A stretch of 49,238 nt of DNA, taken from assembly GCA_022820995.1 (NCBI GenBank), contig JAJEEM010000072.1:1-49238 (forward strand), in the 5' to 3' direction. The notes under the pieces were generated by a model. It saw nothing but the letters and a program-made list of their open reading frames with translations. It did no database searches and was not told the origin of the DNA. This document shows positions 1 through 8,723 of the stretch, in pieces (the stretch's first letter is position 1; each line of letters begins with the position of its first letter). The position numbers were made by a program, and so were the translations under genes. This DNA is from Gemmatimonadota bacterium (GTDB taxonomy: Bacteria > Gemmatimonadota > Gemmatimonadetes > Palauibacterales > Palauibacteraceae).

Positions 1-1134
1 TTCCCGTTCGACGCCCGCTAGGACCGTCGGCTCGAAGAACCAGCCGTCGGCGAGGCCGCTCTCCTCCGGCCGCCCGCCGCCCGTCGCCACCGTCGCCCCC
101 TCGTCGCGGGCGATCGCGATGTAGCGTTCGCACTTCTCCCGAGCTGCCTCGTGGATGAGCGGACCGACGTCGACGCCGGCCTCCTGCCCGTCGCCGAGGC
201 GGAGGGAGCGCGCTTCGTAGCAGAGTCTCTCCACGAACTCGTCGTGGACCTCGCTCTGCACGAGGAGCCGGCTCGTCGCGGTGCAGCGCTGCCCCGTCGT
301 GCCGAAGGCGCCCCACAGCACCCCCTCGAGCGCGAGGTCGAGATCCGCGTCCGACATGACGATCTGGGCGTTCTTGCCGCCCATCTCGAGGGAGAGGCGC
401 TTGTGCATGCGTCCCGCGACCTCGCCGATCCGGCCGCCCGTCTCCGTGGACCCGGTGAAGGAAAGGCCGGGGACGCCCGGGTGTTCGACGATGGCGCGCC
501 CGATCGCCTCGCCGCGGCCGTGCATCAACTGCACGCATTCGGGCGGCAGGCCGGCCTCGAGCAGGATTTCCACGAACCGGTGCGCGCTGTGGGGCACATC
601 CTCGGAGGGCTTGTAGATGATGCTGTTCCCGCAGAGGAGCGCGGGGAAGATCTTCCAGCTCGGGACCGCCACCGGGAAGTTGAAGGGGGTGATGATCCCG
701 AACACGCCGATCGGACGGCGGAACGACATCGCCCACTTGCTCCGCAGCTCGGAGGGCGCCGTGCGTCCGAAGAGTCGCCGGCCTTCCACCGCGGCGTAGT
801 AGGCCGTGTCGATGGCTTCCTGGACGTCGCCCCGCGTTTCGTCGAGAACCTTTCCCATCTCGCGCGTGGCCGTGCGCGCGAGGTCCTCCTTGTGACGCGT
901 GAGCAGGTCCCCCGCCGTTTTCAACACGAGACCCCGCTCCGGGGCCGGCGTCCTGGACCACCGCTCGAAGCCGCGCTGCGCGGAAGCCACCGCCGCGTCC
1001 AGTTCCGACGCGCCGGTGTCCGGAAAGAGGCCGATAAGGTCCGACATGCGCGCCGGGTTCCGGTTCTCGATGTACTCGCCGGTGGCGGGCGCGACCCACT
1101 CGCCCGCGATGTAGTTGGGGAACTTCTCAGCCAT
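1..1134 (-). CDS. Aldehyde dehydrogenase family protein (3' end cut by window edge)
   Basis: NAD(P)-dependent oxidation of an aldehyde to a carboxylate, cytosolic. My translation from the ATG at 1132-1134 reads 378 codons without a stop to base 1, so the C-terminus (roughly 100 residues in this family) is missing. The catalytic pair of the ALDH superfamily is present: Glu250 in LSLEMGGKN and nucleophile Cys284 in TGQRCTA, 34 residues apart as expected. The N-terminal YIAGEW and NPA elements and the Rossmann region (ITPFNFPVAVPSWK) are intact. The general look recalls alpha-ketoglutaric semialdehyde or aminoadipic semialdehyde dehydrogenases, but the substrate cannot be fixed from this fragment. 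The next gene upstream on the same strand starts 20 bases away. Confidence 0.93.
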   Translation of the reverse strand, partial: MAEKFPNYIAGEWVAPATGEYIENRNPARMSDLIGLFPDTGASELDAAVASAQRGFERWSRTPAPERGLVLKTAGDLLTRHKEDLARTATREMGKVLDETRGDVQEAIDTAYYAAVEGRRLFGRTAPSELRSKWAMSFRRPIGVFGIITPFNFPVAVPSWKIFPALLCGNSIIYKPSEDVPHSAHRFVEILLEAGLPPECVQLMHGRGEAIGRAIVEHPGVPGLSFTGSTETGGRIGEVAGRMHKRLSLEMGGKNAQIVMSDADLDLALEGVLWGAFGTTGQRCTATSRLLVQSEVHDEFVERLCYEARSLRLGDGQEAGVDVGPLIHEAAREKCERYIAIARDEGATVATGGGRPEESGLADGWFFEPTVLAGVERE

Positions 1135-1153
1135 GGCCGGAGGAACTCCGCTG

Positions 1154-1801
1154 CTAGCGGTTCATTAGGAGGATGATCTCCCCGTCTTCCACCCGGACGT
1201 CGACGACCGTCTCGGGGATGTCGAAGAGCACGGTTCGTCCGTCTGCACGCAACCCCGCCTGCTGCGCGGCCATGCCGAGCATCATCGGCGGCACGGGGAT
1301 GACGCCCGCCTGGAGACTCACGACGTGGAGGCCTCCCTGGCCGCTCTCTCTCACCCGCGGGAGGAGCTCTCCGGCGACCCGGGCGGAATCTCCAAGCATC
1401 GTGGCCAGGCTCTCCGCCATGTCCGCGGCGATCGGGAGTTGCTTGAAGTCGAGAACGACGGAAAAGGCGACGGTCGAGTCCCGCAGCTCAACGGCGGGTT
1501 CGCCGACGCCCGCCGGCAGCCGGGGGGTCAACTCGTAGCGCACGTAGCTCTGGACTTCCGTCTCGGTGAACCGCGTCTCGACCGCCCCGCCGCCGGCCGC
1601 CAGCTCCTCCAGCGCCGCGTCCACCTCCGCCGCCGCCTCGGGACCGAATTCGGGCGCGGACTCGACGACGACGATTTCGTCCGCGCCGACGTTCGAGAGC
1701 CACGCCTCGATGTCCTCCCGGAAGATCCAGCCGGCGAGCAGCAGAATCAGGAGGAAGATGAGAAAACCCAGGCCTGTGAAGAGCTTCCGGAAGAACCCCA
1801 T
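1154..1801 (-). CDS. Hypothetical membrane-anchored protein
   Basis: A 215-residue protein with one hydrophobic segment at residues 7-27 followed by a mainly polar domain, so a protein anchored by its N-terminus and facing the periplasm or outside is likely. The soluble part alternates short hydrophobic strands and ends in a strand-rich stretch (VVDVRVEDGEIILLM). No catalytic motif is evident and I do not recognise the family; a lipid-binding or assembly-type fold is only a guess. The ATG at 1801 is preceded by GGAGG eight bases upstream, which supports the start. It lies 19 bases upstream of the aldehyde dehydrogenase on the same strand and may be cotranscribed with it. Confidence 0.75.
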   Translation of the reverse strand: MGFFRKLFTGLGFLIFLLILLLAGWIFREDIEAWLSNVGADEIVVVESAPEFGPEAAAEVDAALEELAAGGGAVETRFTETEVQSYVRYELTPRLPAGVGEPAVELRDSTVAFSVVLDFKQLPIAADMAESLATMLGDSARVAGELLPRVRESGQGGLHVVSLQAGVIPVPPMMLGMAAQQAGLRADGRTVLFDIPETVVDVRVEDGEIILLMNR

Positions 1802-1840
1802 GTCGACCGCCTCCGACCGGAATCGGGTAAAGAGGAAAAG

Positions 1841-2455
1841 CTAGCGTCGTGCGCGCCGGGCGTCATCGGCGCCGTCCGCCAGCCGGCAGGCGGCGACTTC
1901 AGTGTGCCGCGCTCCGCTCGAGAGAAGTTCGCTCCGCATCAGTGACACGCGCCGGACCTCGACCGTGGCCTCGAAGCGGACGCTCGCGATGGCCCCCGCC
2001 AAACCTACGGGGGGCGGGGAGCGGCGGATTCGCCCCACCGTCACGTGCGGGCGGAAGGGACGCGGGTCGGGGGCCAGTCCGACGCCGACCACGGCTTCCT
2101 CCATGGATCGCCGCAGCGCGGAGAGCGGCGGAGCCTCCTCCACGCCGACCCACAGCACGCGGGCGCGCCGGTGAGAGGGGAAGACGCCGGCGGCGCGCAG
2201 CCGGATCGGAAAGGACGGCCGCCCCTCGGTCGCGGCGGAGATCGCGCGTGCGAGCGGCGCCTCGAGGCCGCGGTCGACCTCTCCGATGAAGCGCAGCGTG
2301 AGGTGGAGTTGCTCCCGGCGCACCGGCCGCACCCCCTCGAGCGCCCGCAGCGCCGCGGCCGCGCGAGCGAGGTCCGCGCGGATCGCGGAGGGGAGGAGGA
2401 CGGCCACGAAGAGCCTCGACCGGGCGTCGGGGGCGACATATCCTGCGGCTGCCAT
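1841..2455 (-). CDS. thpR: RNA 2',3'-cyclic phosphodiesterase (2H phosphoesterase, ThpR/LigT)
   Basis: 2H-family enzyme that opens 2',3'-cyclic phosphates on RNA ends. Both family HxTx motifs are visible, HLTL at residues 51-54 and HVTV at 137-140, with normal spacing, in a 204-residue protein of typical family size. The start chosen is the ATG at 2453-2455. Upstream in-frame alternatives are ATG at 2467 and TTG at 2473. AGGAGG lies only 3 bases before the chosen ATG, which is tight, so the exact start is not certain. The start codon overlaps the start codon of the divergent pabA/trpG gene in the sequence CATG. Confidence 0.9.
   Translation of the reverse strand: MAAAGYVAPDARSRLFVAVLLPSAIRADLARAAAALRALEGVRPVRREQLHLTLRFIGEVDRGLEAPLARAISAATEGRPSFPIRLRAAGVFPSHRRARVLWVGVEEAPPLSALRRSMEEAVVGVGLAPDPRPFRPHVTVGRIRRSPPPVGLAGAIASVRFEATVEVRRVSLMRSELLSSGARHTEVAACRLADGADDARRARR
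2416..2444 (+). promoter_or_regulatory. Candidate sigma70-type promoter for a near-leaderless pabA/trpG transcript
   Basis: TCGACC (2416-2421) and TATCCT (2439-2444), each matching four of six consensus bases, are separated by 17 bases. The expected transcription start falls at about 2451-2454, on or next to the ATG at 2454. No ribosome binding site is visible before that ATG, which fits a leaderless mRNA. The promoter would lie inside the 5' part of thpR on the other strand. Confidence 0.4.
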
Positions 2456-3092
2456 GATCCTCCTCATCGACAACTACGATTCGTTCGCCTTCAACCTCGC
2501 GCGGTATCTCGAGGAACTTGGGGAGACCGTGCGGGTGCGGCGCAACGACGACGTCGATCCGGGGACCCTCGGGGACGAAGGCTTCTCGCACATCGTCATC
2601 TCGCCCGGTCCGTGCACGCCCGCCGAGGCCGGCGCCTCCGTCGAAGTGATCCGGGCGGTGGGCCCGGAGATCCCGATTCTCGGCGTCTGTCTGGGACACC
2701 AGTGTATCGCCGCGGCGGCCGGCGGACGCGTGGTCCGGGCCGCGCAGCCGATGCACGGCCGCCTGTCGGCGATCCGGCACGAAGGGCGCGGGCTGTTCGC
2801 GGGCCTGCCCTCGCCGCTCGAGGTCACCCGCTACCACTCGCTGATCGTGGATCCGGACGAACCGGGGGCCGGCCTCCGGGTCACGGCCCGTACGGAGGAG
2901 GGCGAGGTCATGGCCCTCGAACACGAGTCGTGGCCGCTGTGGGGCGTGCAGTTCCATCCGGAGGCCGTGCTCACGGCGGGGGGACGACGCCTGCTCGGGA
3001 ACTTTCTCGCGCTCGGCAAGGGGGACGTTCCCGCCTCCGAGCCCGTGGAAGCCGGCCTCTGCACCGAACTCCCGGCCGCCGCGCTCCACTGA
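2454..3092 (+). CDS. Anthranilate/aminodeoxychorismate synthase glutamine amidotransferase subunit
   Basis: Class I glutamine amidotransferase (TrpG/PabA) that supplies ammonia from glutamine to a chorismate-using partner in tryptophan or folate synthesis. The 212-residue protein begins MILLIDNYDSF, the classic N-terminus. It has the nucleophile Cys79 in GVCLGHQ and the His168/Glu170 pair in FHPEA. A longer reading frame reaches back to 2286, but homology starts at 2454. No chorismate-binding partner (TrpE/PabB) lies in the window, so I cannot choose between TrpG, PabA and a shared subunit. Its start overlaps that of thpR head to head. Confidence 0.93.
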   Translation: MILLIDNYDSFAFNLARYLEELGETVRVRRNDDVDPGTLGDEGFSHIVISPGPCTPAEAGASVEVIRAVGPEIPILGVCLGHQCIAAAAGGRVVRAAQPMHGRLSAIRHEGRGLFAGLPSPLEVTRYHSLIVDPDEPGAGLRVTARTEEGEVMALEHESWPLWGVQFHPEAVLTAGGRRLLGNFLALGKGDVPASEPVEAGLCTELPAAALH

Positions 3093-3132
3093 CGCCGCAC
3101 CACGCCAACGCCGGGCTACACCGGCGGGATCC

Positions 3133-4668
3133 TCAGCACGGTCCGCGGAAACGAATCGCCTCCGCGACGTGGTCCTCGGATACGCCGGCCCGTCCCTCGA
3201 GATCCGCGATGGTTCGGGAGACGCGAAGTGCCCGGTGGTAGCCGCGGGCCGTGAGGCCGAGATGCGTGACGGCCTTTCTCAGGAGCGAACGGCCGCCGCG
3301 GTCGATCCCGCACGCCTCTTCGAGACGGACGGGCGGGATCCGCGCGTTCGTCGTCTTGTGGCGGCCGGCGGCGCAGGCGCGGGCTCTCGACACCCGGGCG
3401 CGCACGTCCTCGCTCGTCTCGCCGGGCGCCGCCTCCGCGAGTTGCTCCCAGCGCACGGCCGGAACATCGACGAGCATGTCGATCCGGTCGAGGAGCGGCC
3501 CGCTGACCCGGCGGCGGTAGCGCCGCACGGCCTCCTCGGGGCAGCGACAGCGGCCCGGCGTACCCAGGAAGCCGCACGGGCAGGGGTTCATCGCGGCCAC
3601 GAGCGTGAACGCGGCGGGAAAGCAGGCGGACCCCGCCGCGCGGACGATCCGCACCTGTCCCTCCTCGATCGGCTGGCGCAGCGCCTCCAGGGTGCGGCGC
3701 CCGAACTCCGGGAGTTCATCGAGGAAGAGCACGCCGTGATGCGCGAGCGACGCCTCGCCCGGGCGCGGGCGGCTCCCGCCGCCGATGAGCCCCGCCTCGC
3801 TGATGGAATGGTGCGGCGCCCGGAAGGGCCGGGCGCGCCTGAGTCCGGAACCGTCGGCCAGGAGGCCGGCGACGCTGTGGATCGCCGTCACGTCCACCGC
3901 CTCCCTGACGTCGAGGGCCGGGAGGAGACCGGGGAGGCAGCGTGCGAGACTCGTCTTCCCCGATCCCGGGCAGCCCGAAAGGAGGAGGTTGTGCCCTCCG
4001 GCCGCCGCGATCTCGAGCGCCCGCTTCGCGGCCGGCTGCCCCTTCACGGCGGAAAGGTCGAACCCGCCGTTCCCGGGCCGGGACTCGCCCGTGCGTCGAA
4101 CGGAGGGACGCAGGAGCGCCAGCGGGGGAGGCAGCCGGGACCCGTTCTTCAGGCCCATGAGAACGTGAGACAGCGATTCCGCGCCGCCCACGGCGACCCC
4201 TTCCGCGGCCGACGCTTCCCGCAGATTCGCTGCCGGCAGAAGGAGGCGCGAGACGCGGGGGTCCGCGGCCGCGAACAGCGCGATCGGAAGGGCGCCCCGG
4301 ATGGAGCGCAGGGAACCGTCGAGCCCCAGTTCGCCCACCGCCAGCGTCCCATCGAGTGCACGCCGGGGGAGATCCCCCTTGGCGCACAGAATCCCGAGCA
4401 TGATCGGCAGATCCAGGGCGGCCCCCGACTTGGGAAGGTCCGCCGGCGCCAGATTCACCGTGATGCGCAGCCCGGGAACGTGAAGGCCCAGTTGCGCGGC
4501 GGCGGCCCGGATTCGTTCGCGGCCCTCGCGCACGGCGCTCTGCGCGAGACCGACGATCTGCATCATCGGCGTCCCCTTGATCAGCGACACCTCGACGCTC
4601 ACCGGCCGCACGTCGAGCCCCATCACCGCCGCCGACATCACCGAGGCCGACCCCACCCACTCCGGCAT
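3133..4668 (-). CDS. YifB/ComM-family Mg-chelatase-like AAA+ ATPase
   Basis: A 511-residue protein with the two-part family layout: an N-terminal Lon-like domain (residues about 1-170, with GLDVRPVSVEVSL and ITVNLAPADLPK) and a magnesium-chelatase-type ATPase domain with Walker A GCPGSGKT at 232-239 and a helicase-like second motif LFLDELPEF. The cysteine-rich MNPCPCGFLG segment of the family is present. In naturally transformable bacteria ComM promotes branch migration during integration of incoming DNA; the role here is inferred from that family. The ATG at 4668 has a purine-rich stretch upstream. It is transcribed toward pabA/trpG and ends 40 bases from it. Confidence 0.92.
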   Translation of the reverse strand: MPEWVGSASVMSAAVMGLDVRPVSVEVSLIKGTPMMQIVGLAQSAVREGRERIRAAAAQLGLHVPGLRITVNLAPADLPKSGAALDLPIMLGILCAKGDLPRRALDGTLAVGELGLDGSLRSIRGALPIALFAAADPRVSRLLLPAANLREASAAEGVAVGGAESLSHVLMGLKNGSRLPPPLALLRPSVRRTGESRPGNGGFDLSAVKGQPAAKRALEIAAAGGHNLLLSGCPGSGKTSLARCLPGLLPALDVREAVDVTAIHSVAGLLADGSGLRRARPFRAPHHSISEAGLIGGGSRPRPGEASLAHHGVLFLDELPEFGRRTLEALRQPIEEGQVRIVRAAGSACFPAAFTLVAAMNPCPCGFLGTPGRCRCPEEAVRRYRRRVSGPLLDRIDMLVDVPAVRWEQLAEAAPGETSEDVRARVSRARACAAGRHKTTNARIPPVRLEEACGIDRGGRSLLRKAVTHLGLTARGYHRALRVSRTIADLEGRAGVSEDHVAEAIRFRGPC

Positions 4669-4782
4669 TCTTCGTCGCTCCCGTTCGCGCAGCCTTGTAA
4701 CTTCACCGTGAGTCGAGGATCGGCACCGGTCTCAACCGGTTCTCAAACGGGCGACGGACAAGGCGGCGGCGTGGCGAAGAGA

Positions 4783-5469
4783 ATGAGCTCATCGTGCCGT
4801 GCGGGGGTGCTCGGAGCGCTCCTGCTGAGTCCGCTCCTCGCCGGCCTGTCGGATCCCCTCCCGCTGGGCGCGCAGGAGCTCGACGCCGGCCACCTGTACC
4901 TGCGCGAAGCGGGGCGCCGCGTGGGGACGGAGCGCTTCCGGGTCTGGCAGACCGGATCCACGGTGAACGCGGTCGCCAGCGTCGAGAGGGTGCAGCGGCC
5001 CGCCTGGGAGGTGCGGCTCCAGATGGACCTCGACCTGCTGCCGGTGAAATACGAGGTTCGCGAAGGTGTATCGGCTGTCGTGAGCGGGGAGCGCTTCCCG
5101 GACCGGGTCCGCTTCCACTTCGCGACCCCGGAGGGCGAGCGCTGGAAGGAGTACCCGGTCCAGGATGCGGCCGCGATCTTCGAGCCGGGGATCGCGCATC
5201 ACTATCTCGTCCTCGTGCGGGCTCTCAGAGAAGCGCCGGACGGGCGCATGAAAGCGATTCTGCCTCTCGATGGCCGGACCGTGACCGTGCGCCTGACCGG
5301 GCGGACGGAGGAACGCGTTTCGCTCGGCGACGAGTCGGTGGACGCGACCCGTTACGAGGTGGACGTGGAAGGCGCCCGCCACCGGGTATGGCTCGACGCG
5401 GACGACCGGCTGCTCCGCGTCGTGGACGCCGCGGGCCGCGAGGCCCTGCGCGCCCCGGCCGAGGGCTGA
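4783..5469 (+). CDS. Secreted beta-rich protein, DUF3108-like
   Basis: A 228-residue protein with a probable signal peptide: a short polar start, hydrophobic core (GVLGALLLSPLLAGL), and a likely cleavage near GAQE. The mature part is a run of short strands with the pattern of DUF3108-type periplasmic proteins (conversion of the YEVDVEG...VWLDADDRLLRV kind at the end). That family match is by eye only. The ATG at 4783 gives the cleaner signal peptide; an in-frame GTG at 4771 is possible. It opens the plus-strand block that leads into the exporter genes, so an envelope role is plausible but unproven. Confidence 0.72.
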   Translation: MSSSCRAGVLGALLLSPLLAGLSDPLPLGAQELDAGHLYLREAGRRVGTERFRVWQTGSTVNAVASVERVQRPAWEVRLQMDLDLLPVKYEVREGVSAVVSGERFPDRVRFHFATPEGERWKEYPVQDAAAIFEPGIAHHYLVLVRALREAPDGRMKAILPLDGRTVTVRLTGRTEERVSLGDESVDATRYEVDVEGARHRVWLDADDRLLRVVDAAGREALRAPAEG

Positions 5470-5508
5470 GGCGGACCAGACGAGGGCCGAGACAGACTGG
5501 AGGAGAAG

Positions 5509-6255
5509 ATGGAACACCATCCGGAATCGTCCGACGCATCGGTGGAGGAGCACGCGATCCCCTCCCTGCCCGTGCGCATCGTGCAGGTCTTCGTCTCGCC
5601 GGCGGCGCTGTTCGATGCCCTCCGTCGCCAGCCCGCCTGGATGGGCGCCACCCTGGGCCTGATCGGCCTCGGCATCGCGCTTCAACTGCTGACCCCCGTG
5701 ATCCTCTCCGAAGAAGCGTGGCGGCAGGTGATCGAGACGCAAGTAGCGGGGCCGGGTGCCGCGGGGGCGGACCAGGCAGCTGTCGAGCAGCAGGTAGAGT
5801 TCCTGCTCACCTGGGGGCCAGCCCTGGGTGCCGGCTCAGCGATCGTGATCACGCCTTTGTGGCTCTGTGTACTGGCCGGACTGCTGTTGATTGCGTTCAA
5901 CGTCATCCTGGGGGGCGAAGCCAGCTTCAAGCAGCTTCTGAGCGCCGCCGCGCACGCCTCCTACATTGGGACGGCGGGTGCCGTCGTTTCCATCGGCCTG
6001 ATGGCGGTCGGCGCCGAGATCGTGACGCTCTCGCCCGGTCTCTTCCTGCCCGAGATGGAGGGGTTCATCGGCAGGTTCCTAAACGGAATCAACGTCTTCT
6101 CTGTTTGGACGTGCGGGGTGCTGGGGGTGGCGGTGAGCCGCTTCTATCCGGGCCGGTCCGTGGCTGCGGGCACGACGTACCTGCTCGTGCTCTACCTGAT
6201 CTTCGTGGCGGCGATCGCGGTGTTCTCGGGTCTCTTCGCCGGTCTGGCCGGCTAG
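5509..6255 (+). CDS. Yip1-family polytopic membrane protein
   Basis: A 248-residue inner-membrane protein with about five hydrophobic segments (near residues 45-65, 103-130, 145-172, 192-212 and 220-245) and the Yip1-type opening SLPVRIVQVFVSPAALFDALRRQP, in which a short amphipathic stretch precedes the first span. Bacterial Yip1-domain proteins have no settled function. GGAGGAG just upstream of the ATG supports the start. It sits 39 bases after the secreted DUF3108-like gene and 123 bases before the MacA-type adaptor. Confidence 0.82.
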   Translation: MEHHPESSDASVEEHAIPSLPVRIVQVFVSPAALFDALRRQPAWMGATLGLIGLGIALQLLTPVILSEEAWRQVIETQVAGPGAAGADQAAVEQQVEFLLTWGPALGAGSAIVITPLWLCVLAGLLLIAFNVILGGEASFKQLLSAAAHASYIGTAGAVVSIGLMAVGAEIVTLSPGLFLPEMEGFIGRFLNGINVFSVWTCGVLGVAVSRFYPGRSVAAGTTYLLVLYLIFVAAIAVFSGLFAGLAG

Positions 6256-6281
6256 CAGGGTGAAACCGCGCAGGCCGCCTC

Positions 6282-6313
6282 GACGTACCCGTGACGTATC
6301 GATGAAGTACGTC
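6282..6313. promoter_or_regulatory. GACGTAC dyad upstream of the exporter operon
   Basis: GACGTAC at 6282-6288 and its exact reverse complement GTACGTC at 6307-6313 flank an 18-base spacer. A third partial copy, GACGTA, lies in the spacer at 6293-6298. This dyad is in the only sizeable gap before the adaptor gene, so it could be a repressor or activator site for the export genes. No regulator gene is adjacent, and chance cannot be ruled out. Confidence 0.3.
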
Positions 6314-6378
6314 CGCGCGCGGGCCGTGCAGTCGCCCGGACCGCCCGCCGAGTCTCGAAATAAAGGTCGTTGTACAGG

Positions 6379-7695
6379 ATGAAGAAAGCGATCATCGCGG
6401 TCGTCGTCGTTGGACTTCTCGCGACCATGGGGTTCCTCGCCATGCAGCGGGAAGGGCGCGGCGCCGTCGAAGTCCGCGTGGAGGCCGTGGGGCTGCGCGA
6501 TCTCGTCGACGACGTCTCCGCGACGGGCCACATAGAGCCGAAGACGCAGGTTCAGATTACGACGGATGTCGCCGGGCGGATCATCGAACTCCCCGTGGAG
6601 GAGGGCCAGGACGTGGAGGAGGGGGCCCTCCTGCTCCAGATCGACCCGGAGCTCTTTCGGGCCGCCGTGCAGCGGGCCGAGGCAGCGCTGGCGCAGGCCC
6701 AGGCCAGCCGCGCCCAGCAGGATGCGGCCTACCAGCAGGCTCAGCGGGACGCGGACCGCATGACGGCGCTGCAGGCGCGCGGGACGGATTTCGTGACCGA
6801 TGCCGAGGTCGAACAGGCGGTGACGAACGCCGATGTCCAGTCGCGCCTTCTCGAAGCCGCGCAGTACCAGGTCGAACAGGCCGAGGCGAACCTCGCGCAG
6901 GAGCGAGACCGGCTCGGGAAGACGACGATCCGGGCGCCCATGTCGGGCCGGATCACGCGGCTCAACGTCGAGCGCGGCGAGACCGCGATCGTCGGGACGA
7001 TGAACAATCCGGGAACGGTGCTGCTGACGGTCGCCGACCTCTCCGTCATGGAGGCCGTGATCGAGGTGGACGAAACGGACGTGCCCGACATCTCCATCGG
7101 CGACTCCGCCTACGTCGAGATCGACGCCTTTCCGAACCGCCGCTTCGTGGGGACCGTCACCGAGATCGGCAACAGCTCGATCGTCCCCCTAAATCCCGCC
7201 ACGTCCGGCGGTTCGGCCCAGGCGATCGACTTCGAGGTGAAGATCGAGTTGCGCGCGCCCCCCGAGGGGATCCGGCCCGATCTTTCGGCCACGGCCGACG
7301 TGATCACGGCCACCCGCGACCAGGTGCCCAGCATCCCCATCACGGCGCTGACGCTGATGGATGCGGATGCGTACGAGGCGATCCCGAACGAGAATCTGCC
7401 GAGCGCTCCGGGTTCCGACGCGGTGCGGGATATCGAGGGCGTCTTCGTCGTGGAGGGGGACATCGTCCGCTTCCGGCCCGTGGAGATCGGCATCGCCGGG
7501 GAGAACTACTTCGAGGTCGTGTCCGGGATCGAACTCGGCACCACCGTCGTCTCCGGCTCGTTCCAGGCGATCCGTGAACTCAGCGACGGGAGCCGGATCC
7601 GGATCGATGGGCCGGCGGCCGCCGGGGCCGCCGCCAACCGCGAGGAGGGTAGCGAAGGGAGCGACGCCGCCGTCAACGGGGAGAACGGACGATGA
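6379..7695 (+). CDS. MacA-type periplasmic adaptor (membrane fusion protein) of an ABC exporter
   Basis: A 438-residue adaptor that would bridge an inner-membrane ABC pump and an outer-membrane channel. One N-terminal membrane span (about residues 4-22) is followed by a lipoyl-like half ([16 protein letters not shown]), an alanine/glutamine-rich coiled-coil hairpin (about 85-175), the second lipoyl half ([12 protein letters not shown]), and beta-barrel and membrane-proximal domains. The ATG at 6379 is chosen; a TTG at 6370 is in frame. Its stop overlaps the next gene's start by 4 bases (ATGA), which indicates coupling. No outer-membrane TolC-type partner is in the window. Confidence 0.93.
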   Translation: MKKAIIAVVVVGLLATMGFLAMQREGRGAVEVRVEAVGLRDLVDDVSATGHIEPKTQVQITTDVAGRIIELPVEEGQDVEEGALLLQIDPELFRAAVQRAEAALAQAQASRAQQDAAYQQAQRDADRMTALQARGTDFVTDAEVEQAVTNADVQSRLLEAAQYQVEQAEANLAQERDRLGKTTIRAPMSGRITRLNVERGETAIVGTMNNPGTVLLTVADLSVMEAVIEVDETDVPDISIGDSAYVEIDAFPNRRFVGTVTEIGNSSIVPLNPATSGGSAQAIDFEVKIELRAPPEGIRPDLSATADVITATRDQVPSIPITALTLMDADAYEAIPNENLPSAPGSDAVRDIEGVFVVEGDIVRFRPVEIGIAGENYFEVVSGIELGTTVVSGSFQAIRELSDGSRIRIDGPAAAGAAANREEGSEGSDAAVNGENGR

Positions 7696-8702
7696 GCGGG
7701 AACGGGCACATGGAGTCGATCATCGTCACGCGCGATCTGAGGAAGGAATACGTGATGGGCACGGAGACGGTGCACGCGCTGGCGGGCGTGGACATCGAGA
7801 TTCTCCGGAACGAGTACGTGTCGATCATGGGCCCCTCGGGCTCGGGCAAGTCGACGCTCATGAACATGATCGGCTGCCTCGACTCCCCGACGAGCGGGGA
7901 GTACGTCCTCAACGGGCAGGCGGTCCAGGATCTGAGCGACGACAACCTGGCCCGGATTCGAAACCGGGAGATCGGTTTCGTGTTCCAGACGTTCAACCTC
8001 CTGCCGAGGGCGACGGCGCTGCACAACGTGGAACTGCCGCTCATCTACGCGGGAGTATCGAGCCGGGACCGGCAGCAGAAGGCGGCGCAGGCGCTCGAGA
8101 TCGTTCAGCTGGCCGACCGGATGGACCACAAACCCAACGAGCTGTCCGGCGGTCAGCGCCAGCGCGTGGCCATCGCGAGGGCGCTCGTCAACGACCCCTC
8201 GATCCTCCTCGCTGACGAGCCGACGGGCAACCTCGACTCCTCGACCTCCGAGGAGATCATGGACGTCTTCGACACGCTCCACGAGAACGGCCAGACCATC
8301 ATCATGGTCACGCACGAGTACGACATCGCGGCCCGGTCCCAGCGCGTGATCACGCTCGTCGACGGCAAGGTCGAGGCGCAGATGTCGGTGGACTTCTACC
8401 TCGCGCGCGGCCTCCAGCAGCCCACGGCGGCTCCGGCCGCGCCGTCCCGGGAGCCCGAGGCCACGGCCGAGCCGTCCAGCGAGGCCGAGCCCACGCCGTC
8501 CCGGGAGCCCGAGCCCGCGCCCGCACCGACGTTGGACACGGCTCCGGCGCCGCCACCGGAGACCGCTCCGGCACCGCCGCCGACGGCCGCTCCGCTGGAC
8601 CCGGTGCCGCCAGAGGCCGCGCCTCCGGCCCCCGGAACGCGGCGCCCCATTTCGAACCCCTGGGCGCCCCCGCCCACGCCGCCCGCCGACGGCGGCCGCT
8701 AG
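7692..8702 (+). CDS. MacB/LolD-type ABC transporter ATPase with Pro/Ala-rich C-terminal tail
   Basis: Nucleotide-binding subunit that powers the neighbouring FtsX-type permeases. Walker A GPSGSGKS (47-54), Q-loop in FVFQTFN, signature LSGGQ (151-155), Walker B with Asp175-Glu176 and H-loop His208 are all present. The ATPase domain ends near residue 240. The remaining 96 residues are a proline/alanine/glutamate-rich tail with repeated PSREPE and [12 protein letters not shown] units, not part of the usual 220-250 residue subunit. The tail is probably disordered; its role is unknown. Unlike classical MacB, the ATPase is a separate polypeptide from the permeases. Confidence 0.94.
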   Translation: MSGNGHMESIIVTRDLRKEYVMGTETVHALAGVDIEILRNEYVSIMGPSGSGKSTLMNMIGCLDSPTSGEYVLNGQAVQDLSDDNLARIRNREIGFVFQTFNLLPRATALHNVELPLIYAGVSSRDRQQKAAQALEIVQLADRMDHKPNELSGGQRQRVAIARALVNDPSILLADEPTGNLDSSTSEEIMDVFDTLHENGQTIIMVTHEYDIAARSQRVITLVDGKVEAQMSVDFYLARGLQQPTAAPAAPSREPEATAEPSSEAEPTPSREPEPAPAPTLDTAPAPPPETAPAPPPTAAPLDPVPPEAAPPAPGTRRPISNPWAPPPTPPADGGR

Positions 8703-8723
8703 CGGCCGCGCGACTCCCCGCCG

